Shown piece after piece: positions 21,401 through 30,429 of a stretch of 64,000 bases of DNA. This stretch comes from Liquidambar formosana. Its lineage: Eukaryota > Streptophyta > Magnoliopsida > Saxifragales > Altingiaceae. The position numbers were made by a program, and so were the translations under genes. The notes beneath the pieces are model-generated. The model made no database searches. It was not told the DNA's origin and worked only from the letters and a program-made list of their open reading frames with translations. Numbering within the stretch: the stretch's first letter is position 1; every line of letters starts with the position of its first letter. The DNA lies in NCBI GenBank assembly GCA_039720395.1, contig CM077824.1, positions 15,566,046 to 15,630,045 on the forward strand. The letters are read 5' to 3'.

Positions 21401-23562
21401 TCCGAGTGCTCTATGCGGTTTAAAAAACTTGGGAGAATTGTATTTGAGTTCAAATAAGCTTTCTGGATTTATTCCAAGCTGCTTAGGGAATCTCAGTGCA
21501 CTTCAGCAACTCTTTCTCGACTCAAATGAATTAACTTTTATACCTTCATCTTTGTGGAGACTTAGAGATCTCTTGGGTCTTAACTTATCTTCGAATTTCC
21601 TAAGCAGTGATCTACCTCTAGAAGTTGAGAACATGAAGTCCATTATACTTTTGGAATTATCAAACAATCAGTTTTCAGGATACATTCCAAGCACAATGGG
21701 ACAACTTCAAAACTTGCAAGAATTATCCTTGTCAAGAAACAAATTTCAAGGCCCTATACCCCAAACATTTGGTGGTCTGATAAGTTTAGAATCCTTGGAT
21801 CTATCCTGGAACAGTCTATCCGGTGCAATTCCCAAGTCATTAGAGGCCCTTGTATATCTCAAATATTTAAATGTTTCTTTCAATAACCTACAAGGTGCAA
21901 TTCCTGACAGAGGACCTTTTGCGAACTTCACTGGTGGATCTTTTATGTCGAATGATGCACTATGCGGAGCACCTCGGTTTCAAGTCAGAGCATGTGACAT
22001 AGATAGTAGTAGACAATCAAAAAAGATGAAATTGCTCCTGCTGAAATATGTTCTACCATCTTTTGTGTCGATACTAATTATTGCAGCAATTCTCTTTGCT
22101 TTGTTAATAAGATGTCAAAATAAGAGGTCAAAGATACCACCAGCTGAAGTTGACTCATCACTTCTAATGACACACAGAAGAATTTCGTACCAGGAACTTC
22201 TTCATACAACAAACTACTTTAGTGAAGACTTCTTGGTTGGGAAAGGGAGCTTGGGAATGGTATACAAAGGAGTATTATCTGATGGATTAGCTGTTGCTAT
22301 AAAGGTTTTCAATTTGCAATTGCAAGAAGCTTTCAAGAGTTTTGATGCAGAATGTGTAGTAATGAGAAATATCCGTCATCGAAATCTTGTCAAGATAATC
22401 ACTAGTTGCTCTAACCATGACTTTAAGGCATTGGTGCTTGAGTACATGCCTAATGGGAGCTTGGAGAAGTGGCTCTACTCTCACAACTTTTGTCTACATA
22501 TGGTTCAAAGATTAAATATAATGATAGATGTGGCATCAGCATTGGAGTATCTCCATCATGATTATTCAACTCCTGTAGTGCACTGTGACTTGAAGCCAAG
22601 CAATGTTTTGTTGGACGAAGACATGGTTGCATATGTAGGTGACTTTGGCATTGCAAAATTGTTAACAGGGAATGAATCTATTGTGCAAACCAAGAGCTTA
22701 GGCACAATTGGGTATATGGCACCAGGTCACCTTCCTTACTATTTCTATGCATGCTTAGTATTTGCTGCTCTTAGTTATTAACAATTTTATTTTATTTTAT
22801 TTTTATTTTTTTTTGCATATAGCTTTTCTCTTAGCTTAAGAAGGACTAGTTTATTTTTAAGGTTCTTCGATATATGATACAAATCACAGATAATCAGCAT
22901 TTTATGTCTTAAGAAAACTAGCAGACCAATTCACATTCAAGTTTAGACTACTATATCTTCCTTTTTTCTGCTTGAACTCTTTTTGAAAAACAGAGAAAGT
23001 TGATTCTACAAGCTCTGCTAGGAACATACAGATTTATTTTCCTTCAAGTGTCTCATTGTCTTCCAGTTGCTCTTTTTTTTTTTTTTTTTCTCTAATGACA
23101 CCTCTTCCATTAACAAAGTAAATCCTTTTGCATACTTTACATTTTTTACATATTTTCTATCAATCATAACCTTCTTACAATTTATCTTTCCATTTTACAA
23201 ATAAATACTAAACATCACAAGCAGAGTATGGCTCGGAAGGAATAGTATCCACAAGGGGCGATGTTTATAGCTACGGGATTATGCTGATGGAAACATTCAC
23301 AAGAAAAAAGCCTACAGATGATATGTTTTTTGGAGAACTGAGCTTGAAGAGTTGGGTGGAGTCATTTGCCAGTACAGTAATGGAGGTTGTGGATGCTAAT
23401 CTACTGAGTAGAGATGATGAACATTTTTCTGCAAAAGAGAATTGTGTCTTATCCATCATGGCATTAGCGTTGGAATGTACAACCGAGTCACCTGAACAGA
23501 GAATTACCATGAGAGAAGTAGTAGCTAGACTCAAGAAGATTAGGATCAAAGTTTTGGTCTAA
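10986..23562 (+). CDS. LRR receptor-like kinase A (subfamily XII, non-RD), apparently intact
   Basis: Predicted exons: 10986-11907, 20356-22725 and 23225-23562, joined in frame at phase 1 each time, giving 1209 aa. An optional exon at 15646-15936 would give 1306 aa. Residues 1-27 are a signal peptide (MGQKILLVPC, then LLLVHCLVACLTLA). An LRR N-cap follows (DEPALLALKTH, CNWTGVSC), then a long series of 24-residue LRRs to about residue 830. One membrane span lies near 867-893 with basic RCQNKRSK after it. The kinase has the glycine loop GKGSLG, VAIK lysine near 960, HCDLKPSN (non-RD), DFG and APE, and ends at VLV. The family (FLS2, EFR, Xa21 relatives) senses microbial patterns at the plasma membrane; the ligand here is unknown. 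The kinase intron between P and EYG is at the position usual for this subfamily. The 8.4-kb LRR intron is unusual. Start chosen by the TATA box and the gene B alignment. Confidence 0.85.
11908..11963 (+). other. LRR-derived intron start; read-through stop after exon 1
   Basis: If intron 1 is not spliced, translation adds GIFLTSLCEFQGVTSKSH and stops at 11963, giving a secreted LRR protein of about 325 aa without kinase. The first intron bases (GTATCTTTCTAACTTC) align with GTATCATTCCACCTTC, which codes for LRR residues in exon 3. So the 5' splice site was made from an LRR coding unit. Confidence 0.55.
12000..12529. other. Gene A intron 1, proximal part
   Basis: Non-coding AT-rich DNA. A GGTAAATTACAAGAAACGCC terminus-like motif lies at about 12252, similar to the end of the 16550-16928 MITE. 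No gene is seen. Confidence 0.4.
12530..12990 (+). pseudogene. Decayed tandem copy of the exon 1 tail
   Basis: The stretch matches 11620-12100: GCTCCATCCCATGCCATTTG, CTCAATTGAGTTCTC-type LRR codons, then AATTTAATAGGTATCATTC where exon 1 has its donor, then the same downstream DNA (ACGTATTATCTGAGAAATAC). It carries stops and indels (TACAATGATTTATAGG) and cannot add coding sequence. Its sequence is nearer to gene B 34260-34620 than to its neighbour, so it may be the older form of the exon end. Confidence 0.75.
12991..15645. other. Gene A intron 1, middle part
   Basis: No gene recognised. About 13690-13860 is pyrimidine-rich with (TTC)n and (TTTA)n runs. From 14370 to 14770 there are many repeats of AACTTGATT and AAGTTAA in alternating orientation, plus poly-T near 14840-14870. 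Gene B lacks everything from about 12970 to 16840, including this segment. Confidence 0.45.
15646..15936 (+). CDS. Candidate cassette LRR exon of gene A (97 codons)
   Basis: An open block of exactly 291 bases, flanked by TATCTAATCTTGCAG on the left and TTGACAG/GTATC on the right. Those are the same acceptor and donor contexts used by exon 3 and exon 1. Both borders are phase 1, so inclusion or skipping keeps the frame. It encodes four LRRs beginning GEIPESLFNVSSLKIF and ending EKIYLDNNNLT. It is a diverged copy of the first part of exon 3. Sequence beyond the donor (15937-16430) is also homologous to exon 3 but has stops and indels. Whether it is spliced in, or is merely a recent relic, cannot be told from DNA alone. 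Confidence 0.55.
15937..16430 (+). pseudogene. Decayed continuation of the exon 3 copy
   Basis: Homology to exon 3 continues past the candidate donor: GTATCATTCCACCTTC, then TTCCATAGGAATTAAGGC (compare the GEIPQELG codons), and after an inserted MITE ATCTTTAACGTCTCAAGCC and GGAGGAAATGAATT. Frames are broken by stops and deletions. Confidence 0.7.
16052..16172. mobile_element. Small Tourist-like MITE in the exon copy
   Basis: Ends GGTCTCATTTGTTTG and CAAACAAATGAGCTC are inverted and flanked by TTA on both sides (CTTA before, TTA after). About 120 bases, with ATTCCATTCC-rich arms. It interrupts the decayed exon 3 copy. Confidence 0.6.
16550..16928. mobile_element. Foldback MITE with GGGTAAATTACA ends
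   Basis: Left arm GGGTAAATTACATGAAACACC pairs with the right arm that ends TTTTTTGTAATTTACC. Inner ACTATAAAATTGTTACAC and GTGTAACAATTTGAGAG also pair. Only the right half survives in gene B (34640-34715), so the deletion in B broke inside this element. Confidence 0.65.
17091..17640. mobile_element. 550-base long-inverted-repeat element
   Basis: The left arm AGGGTAAAAATCATTTTAGT is matched by the right arm ACTAAAATGATTTTTACCCT. Pairing continues inward (TCTGAAC with TTCAGA and so on). A related, more decayed copy is at about 34880-35450 in the gene B intron, so insertion preceded the A/B duplication. No coding capacity. Confidence 0.7.
17743..18031. mobile_element. Stowaway-like MITE
   Basis: It begins TACACCCTCCATCC and ends GGACAAAGGAAGTA, the pattern of Stowaway (Tc1/mariner) ends, with TA on each side. 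The gene B copy (from 35565) keeps the left end but lacks the right. Confidence 0.65.
18032..19736. other. Gene A intron 1, distal part
   Basis: A (GA)n run lies at 18460-18490. Two tandem diverged copies of a block with TTGTTCGGGACATACCAA occupy about 19150-19330 and 19335-19520; gene B has one (35795-36000). No coding signal is seen. Confidence 0.45.
19737..20122. mobile_element. MITE with GAGCATCTCCAA terminus
   Basis: The left end is GAGCATCTCCAAGGGGCTA and the right end TAGTGCTTTTGGAGGT, inverted and imperfect. The body is rich in TAGCTAG. Gene B has the same element at about 36191-36560. Confidence 0.55.
22726..23224. other. Kinase intron of gene A
   Basis: This 499-base intron begins GTCACC and ends TCACAAGCAG. 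It contains a T19 run near 23072. Retention gives GHLPYYFYACLVFAALSY and a stop at 22781, cutting the kinase after APE-equivalent P. The tail is almost the same in gene B. Confidence 0.8.
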
Positions 23563-23825
23563 TGATCACGGTTGGAGCTTTCCAACAAGAATTTTCAATC
23601 ATATCTGTTCTTTGTTTGGTTGCTTTGTTTGAGTATGATATGTGTTTTCTTGGTTTTCTGTTCTTTGGTAAATGTGCGCGCCTGAGTTCTTGCTTCAGGT
23701 TTGAGTGTGTGGGATTTTGGGCTCTGTAGTCTTTTTTCTTTTCCTTTTTTTTGGGCTCCCTATTGAGCTATGTTTAGTGTGCCAATGGCAGTGTCTGTTC
23801 TTCTTTGTAATTTTTCTGTGGTGTG

Positions 23826-23831
23826 AATAAA
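23826..23831 (+). terminator. Poly(A) signal of gene A
   Basis: AATAAA lies 264 bases after the stop codon, in GTGTGAATAAAATTTTC. The same context with AATAAA occurs in gene B at 40261-40266. Confidence 0.6.
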
Positions 23832-24109
23832 ATTTTCTTACCCAACAAAAATAAAGAAAGCATTAAGTTATTGTCCATTTATTGGCAGGTAATGGTTAGT
23901 CCAATCCATTGTCTGAGTTCTACCGACTCTAAAAGCATTTGTTAATGTGTTTGTTGATGTGATTGCTAACATATTATTAGGAAAAGAAATTAAAAATAAA
24001 TAGTATAGCACTGCTCATGAATACTACAATCCATTGTTTGAGTTTGTACGTTGTCTATTCAAAGAAGTTTGATAAAGTCTATATGACAATTGCAGTATGA
24101 TTTACACTA

Positions 24110-24580
24110 TCGCTTCCTTCAATGCTCCTTCCAATCAATTCCTTATCATTCACTATGACCTTCATTCCAAGTCTTTGTCAGCATACTTAATTATCATCAA
24201 TGTATGAATTTTCCACATTACCGTGGAACACACGGTTAGAATTTTGGGTTACACATTAATTCCAAGAAAGAGAAGCGTCAATCTTGTCTCGTGGGAAGAA
24301 ATTTTCTTGGTGGGGATACTGATGAGGACTAACAAAGTGTAACCTAGAATTGTCATGGGCCTCACCCGTTGCAGCCGAAGAACTGATTACAATGATCCAC
24401 AGCCACAATCACTCGGAAGTATGACAAGCTTGGATTCCCAAGTTGTTGAAAGCATTCATATCTTAAGGGTGGGTTTAGTTGTCCCATGTGAATTGAAGAG
24501 TACTTTTCATTGTGTTTTTGCGTTTAATTTTGCGAATAATATCATATTTATGAAACCAAAAATTCAAAAGGATAGCAATT
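24110..24580. repeat. Dispersed repeat R with LRR relic
   Basis: A long copy of the dispersed unit: TCATTCACTATGACCTTCA, CACACGGTTAGAATTTT, AGAAGCGTCAATCTTGTC, then GGAAGTATGACAAGCTTGG (LRR relic) and GGTTTAGTTGTCCCATG. Its closest relatives are 50580-51010 and 52850-53230. Confidence 0.75.
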
Positions 24581-25194
24581 AGCTGTCTTAGTTAATTGGA
24601 CTGATCCCAAATAGAAATATGGAATCTTCCCAACCCAAGCTATGGTATGCATCTTGATCTTTTTTTCTCCTGAAGGTTCAATTCACTCCCAAAATGACAT
24701 GGAGAAACTTTGTCCTTTATATGCTTCTCTCTCCAGCGACCTCACTATGCTGTTGTTGCTATTGATTTCAAAATTGTTCTCTTATCAATATCATCCAATT
24801 AAATATGTGGATTTCTTGACAAGTAGTGTTATTTCTTAGGAAAATGCTTTTGTGGTGGGTTAACCCCCACACGCCAATGGGTCCAACAGCACTGCGCATT
24901 TTCTTATGATTTAGGAACCTTTCCACTTAATTAACCAATTATTTTGCTTCTATGCCATGTTGTTCATTCTCAAGGCTGACAATTGGGATTTATTTCATCA
25001 TGCCCCGCTATTTGTGGCCATGAATTTAGAAAACACTCAGACGTTGTGCACATCCAAAACCCACAAAAAACCAAGAAATTAGGTGTATTTATATTGAGAA
25101 GTCAAGCCCATTGCCCCTCTTACTTGGCTAGTTAATTAAGGTGTAAAAGTAGTTAAAGAAAATCCTCCTTGATTTTTAATTTCCAGATAATTCT
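24581..25194. other. Intergenic DNA shared with 46020-46680
   Basis: Matches the 46-kb region (GACATGGAGAAA, CACTGCGCATT, TGGGATTTATTTCAT). At 24965-24976 it shows CATTCTCAAGG, the uninterrupted form of the site that holds a 189-base element at 46383. No gene. Confidence 0.6.
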
Positions 25195-25204
25195 TGCCAA
25201 AATT

Positions 25205-25700
25205 TTATAGTAAAGACCTGATCTCCATCTGTGACAATTGAATCGGAATGTCATGTAGCTTCATTACAGTTCCAATAATAGTAACAAAATGGGCAACTGT
25301 GGAAGCTGTATATGGGTGGCTTTGAGCAGCAAAATGGGAATATTTTGATATTCGATCTACTACCACCAAAATTAGCGTTTTCCCAGAGGAATTCGGTAAT
25401 GCATCAATGAAATCCATGGTCAATTCAGTCCATATATTTTCTGGAATTGGCAGGTATTTGAGCAAATCGGAAGGTGCCATTGTATCATATTTACTTCTTT
25501 GACATACCTCACTCAGCAATATATTTTTTTATGTCGTGCCTCATTCCTTGCCAATAAAATGTGTGAAAGAAGAGCTGAAAGGTTTTTAAATACCCCGAAC
25601 GGCAAGCTATAGCACTTGAATGAAGCTCGTTCAAAATAATTTCTCACGATCTAGATTGTGGACCAATGACAATTCTTTGACATTCCTCACTCTCCCTCAC
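25205..25700 (-). pseudogene. Ty3-type retrotransposon integrase fragment
   Basis: On the minus strand the region reads a decayed zinc-finger part (FYWQGMRHDIKKYIAE), then VCQRSKYDT, PIPENIWTELTMDFIDALP and VVVDRISKYSHF, and HPYTASTVAHF. These are hallmarks of the integrase of plant Ty3 elements. The domain is broken by a stop and frame changes and stops near 25205. No LTRs or reverse transcriptase are seen nearby. Confidence 0.8.
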
Positions 25701-25859
25701 TGATAGGCTAACCCCGATGACTTAAGTACATTGATCTTTAGTCGTAGCTATTTGTTATGAATGAGCAATGACTGTTCATGATTAGTCTATTTTATAGGAC
25801 GACGATTACCTTGACCAAATGTATTGATGCCCCATCGAGAATTAGAAATTCCAGCATTG

Positions 25860-27990
25860 TTCCATTGCTTCACGGTTGTTCCTTGTGTGGCTCAATGCAA
25901 ACAGATCAATTAAACCCCTAACAAATTGTAGAGATATCTAAATAAGCACAAACCATGTGAAACGTGAGGAAATTAAACACACATAAAAAGGATATTAATG
26001 TTTTCAGCATAGAATTGAGCATCGATCATCTATTTCTAATGTAGAGAGAGAGAGAAAGAGAAGGGGGGAGGATTTAATGGCAGGAAATATTTACATTAAA
26101 TGGATCCCATCTAATCTAGTCCATCTAGCTACATGCCAATGAAGGTACAAATCCGTAATCTGAGCCATTTAAAATGTTAAAATCACACTGAAATTGGTGT
26201 TATGGAAATTTGTGAAATTCCTTTGTTTTTCATTTTTATTGTCATTTGTAATGATGATTACTATTGTCTTGAATATCCCCATTTACAAAGATAGATTTGT
26301 CAACAAATTATACGCAAAAAAGTACAGTGAATAAGTCACTAGAATTTTTTGTTAATGGGATTAAGACTCATCTAGCTCCTCTATCTATCTTATTTTATTT
26401 AATACTAGTTTTCGAAAAAATGGAGTACTAAACATAATAATAGAGTAGGTAGCACAATTGAACCCTAATGGAAGGCCACGTTTGGCCATCATCCAGAGTC
26501 TAGATGTAAGACTAAATTTTCCTTAAAAGATTACGATTCCTTCTTGGCATAAAAGCTTCTTCCAATCTCCTCCCAATCAATCCCCTAGTCTTTACCGTGA
26601 CCTTCACTTCTAAGTTTTCTGCCAGTATACTTATCATCCACCTTTGAAATCTTCACACCAACGTGAAATTCACGGTCAGAATTTTTTGTTACACTTTTCC
26701 TAGAATAAGACCGAGTCGAGGACTGACAACGACTTAGTAGTGGAATGCCCCCACGTGTAGCCACCGAGGTTATATGTGGAGTAAATATGTTTTGCTGAAA
26801 CAAATGGAGACGTAAAACGTAAATTCTCCATATTTATCTTTCACTCACTTGCAGTGTGAGTGCAAAACCAAGTTTACGAATATCGAAGGTGAAAAATCAG
26901 GCAAAAAGGTAATTGCATAAAAAAGGTGGAGCTCTAGTTTTTAGGTTAAATAAATTTGAAAGATGCAGAGTTATACTGGGTAAAATATTGTGAAATGCAC
27001 TCTTAGTGGAGAATGGTGAAATTCACACGGTTTTAAAGGACAGCATGCAAAAGCGAAAGCAAAAGCAAAAGGTCACTAGAGGAAGAAGTAAAGGCAGTGG
27101 ACTGGCCATGCTCTTTTGTTTCTTATTTTTTTATATTTTTGCAAGCCGTGTGGAAATGTGGAATCCTCAACTTTGTAATTTACATTCATCATTTCATCTT
27201 GCCTCTCTAGTCCAAAAAATACAAAAAGACTCATCATTTTGTTTTTACTTTTGACTTATTTGGTAAAATGGAGAACTAGTAAATAGTAATGCAGAGAAAT
27301 AATATAACTAGCATGTGGAAAACTAACGTTTCCACCACGGTACCAATTTGTAGCACGCTGGAGACGACTTTGAATTGGTGATATTAACCTATTGGGAGGT
27401 ATCTTATATTTATTTATTATTAAAATTTTAGAGTTTTAGTTTAGGGATTTTTTCGGAGGACGTACGAAGGAGGGCCTGTAATATATTTGGTGTTATATCT
27501 ATTTACTTGCATTTTTTTTTTCTTTCACTGTGATCCTGCTTGACCGAAAATCAATGGTAGTCAAAACATTTCCTACAATCTAATAGAAGAGGAGCTCATA
27601 CCAAAGTATGCATTACCAAGAGAATTGGAGCTCCATCAGAATTTGGAGGTGGAGATGAAGATTTTGTCAATGTCTTCTTCATTTCCAATTCAACTTCAGC
27701 GAGGTGACCTTTGGCCATTATCGGAACATAAAACTTGATAATCTATCTCCAAGGCCATGTTTGTTTGGTTAGAATGAAAAATGTGAGAATAAAATCTGAT
27801 TCCCTACCTAAAGTAGTTAACAAAAGGCTAGAAAAACAATAGAGAAAACACAACATATTTGTTACGGCTGTTTAATTTCATTCCTGTTTAGTTATCTCAT
27901 CCAAATACCCTGTTTTGGAATTAATTAAAATGAGATTCCATTCATACCTCCTATTCCAACTAAACATGCAAGCATTTTTTTTTTTTTTTG
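25860..27990. repeat. Upstream duplicated block 2 (no receptor gene attached)
   Basis: It repeats block 1 in order: CGGTTGTTCCTTGTGTGG, GA-rich run at 26042, dispersed repeat at 26560-26820, GTGTGAGTGCAAAACCAAG, the TTTCCACCACGGTACC segment near 27330 and the MITE at 27753-27974. After the MITE the similarity ends and no receptor exon follows. Confidence 0.75.
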
Positions 27991-29028
27991 GGTTAATTAA
28001 CAGAAGTTTAGTTTAATAAATTAAAGTTGCCCTCTAAGCGTACCATTCCTTGATATGGGACACTCTCTCTCTATCTTCTCTCTCAAAATGGGGAATAAGA
28101 CTCATAATGTAATCTTATTTAAGTTACTTTTTGGTAAAATGGACGCCTAATCATTCCAAAGTATACAATTCCTAGCACGCTGATGAAGACTTTGGTGGTA
28201 GTAACCAAAAATCAATGGTAGCCACAACATTTTCTACCATCTAGTGGAAGACGAGCTCATACCAAAAGTGTCCACTATCAGAATTGGAGTAGAATTTGGA
28301 GGCGGAGACGAAGATTCTGACAATGTCTTCTTCATTTCCAATTTAACCTCAAGATAAGGCCACCTTTGCACCTTTGGTCATCATGGGACCATAAAAAAAA
28401 AAAAAAATTATTTCCGAAAGAAGACATTTCCCTCTAGACATAAAAAGCTTCATTTCCAATATTTTATCATTCACTGTGACATTCATTTCCAAATCTTCAT
28501 CATTTGCACTCATGGTGAAATTTACAAAATCCCAATAATACCGTGAAATTTACGGTGAGAATTTTTGTAAACACATTATGAAGAAACAGAAACACTAATC
28601 ATGTTCCTTGGGAGAAGTTGCCTTGGTGGATACTGATCAATGAAAACTCGGAAAAGTCTAATCCAATACGGACATTAGGGAGATTTTTGTAATTTACCCT
28701 AAAAAGAATTATTGACATACCAATACGGACTCATGGATATGTGGACATGAACACATGGACACACATTTATATTCATGTGGACATGGCAAACGCCAATACA
28801 GAGATATGTGTGGATGGACACACATACACAATCATTTCTCATTCAAATTTTTGTACACATGATGAAAGGTTGATGAAAATAAAGAGGAGTACCAGGCAAC
28901 TAGCTAAGTACTGGCCAGCTAGTGGAGGTGGGCTTTACCCGAAGTTTTATTTTCGTCTAGGTTTCGTGGGCTTCGTCCTCCATGACTGGCACAGGGAGTG
29001 AGTGAGGAGGGACGGAGAGAGGAAGTCA
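27991..29028. other. Intergenic repeats between blocks 2 and 3
   Basis: Holds a second weak copy of the block segment (28200-28340), a dispersed repeat copy (28440-28660) and a segment shared with 42690-43200 and 47050-47470 (GGATATGTGGACAT, ACACACATTTAT). No gene recognised. Confidence 0.5.
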
Positions 29029-29037
29029 GCAAACTTA

Positions 29038-29320
29038 GGGGTCCAGATATTGCAACCCCTTTAAGTAACGACCCCTCTAATTAATTTTAATTTTTTAAAG
29101 TTCTAGAAAAATATAAAAGGTTTTTATGAAAAGTGGTCGTATAGTCCATTACAAAACATCATTTTGGAAAAACTTTCTTCTGCAAAGTTGCTCAAAATGA
29201 TGTTTCTTAGTGGACCATGTGGCCACCTTTCATAAAAACCTTTTATATTTTTCTTAAACCTTAAAAAATTAAAATTGGTAGGGTGGGAGATCACTTGAAA
29301 GGGTTGTAATATCTGAACCC
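29038..29320. mobile_element. Mutator-like foldback element 1 (283 bases)
   Basis: Left arm GGGGTCCAGATATTGCAACC pairs with right arm GGGTTGTAATATCTGAACCC. The sequence AAACTTA flanks both sides. Inner arms share AATATAAAAGGTTTTTA and AAAACATCATTTTG with the 47489-47883 element, so they are one family. Paralogous DNA at 43201-43230 lacks any insertion here. Confidence 0.75.
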
Positions 29321-29339
29321 AAAACTTATAAACAAAGCC

Positions 29340-29886
29340 CATGATGCCCAATATTCTCTAGAAAAACAACAGTCCAAATCAAGAACATGCTAACAACATA
29401 GGAAAGAAATAAATAAATAGGAGCATTAAAGGCCTATATATATGATTGTCCCATGGAAGTAAAATGACCTATTGTAATCTGCGTCCTTGAAGGTAAAAAT
29501 CCATCATCTTGAACGAAATCATTAAAATATTTAGTATAATTTTCACCAAAATTAGTGTTGTCAAAATTCATGAAATTCTTCTGTTTTAATTTCTCTTCTC
29601 ATTTGTGAGGATGACTACTATCCTCTTGAATATTCCCATTTACAAAGAAGATTTGCTCACGAGATTATATGCAAAAGAGCACAATAAAATTATTCAATTC
29701 ACATAGGAAAACCAAACAAACCCTAAGGATTTGTTTGGTTGTCCAAATGAGAATTAAATGATTAGATTGTATATTACACATATAGTATTGATTCTATATA
29801 TTGAAGGCACAAATCTATCATATAGGTCTTCAAAAAATAAAATAAATAAATAAATACTGAGCATTCTTGCCATATTAAAAAGTACT
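29340..29886. other. Intergenic segment shared with 43310-43760
   Basis: Shared strings include ATTCTCTAGAAAAACA, TGATTGTCCCATGGAA and GAAGATTTGCTCAC. Probably old MITE-rich DNA. No gene. Confidence 0.5.
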
Positions 29887-29887
29887 T

Positions 29888-30417
29888 AACCGTTTGGTTA
29901 TACTTTTTAAAAGATCTTTTTTTAAGTAGAAAAAAGTCAATTTTTTACTTTCTCGCTTTTTACTTTTAAGTGGAAGTAACAAAAACAAAAGCGCGTTTGG
30001 TAAAATCGATTTCGTCGGTGATCTTTTGGATGTAATGGAAAATTCTATCAAATCATTGTTGCCCAAACGGAAACCTAAAACAGGCACAACCTCTATCGAT
30101 CACGAATTTTTCAAGTCAAGGTTAAACTCGTCCAAAAGATAAAAATGACTTTTGAAAGAAAATTTTCATTGCTTTTACTTAAAATCAAATATTTTACTTT
30201 TTGCTTTTTAGAAGTCATTTTTAGTTCCTTTAACCAAACAGTGTTTTTTGCTTTTACAACTTTTTGCTTTCAAAAGCAAAAAAGATCTTAAAATAAATGC
30301 AACCAAACGGTAACTAAACATTACTTTTTACTTTTCTAACTTTTTGCTTTAAAAAACAAAAAAACAAAAAAACAAAATAAAATAAAATAAATCTAAAAAA
30401 GATGACCAAACGGTGCC
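29888..30417. mobile_element. Possible hAT-like MITE with ACCGTTTGGTT ends
   Basis: ACCGTTTGGTTAT on the left is inverted to ACCAAACGGTGCC near 30406-30417, and a second CCAAACGGT lies at 30304. The body is T-rich (CTTTTTAC, TTTTGCTTT). Exact right end and target duplication unclear. Confidence 0.4.
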
Positions 30418-30429
30418 ATATACGTTTCC

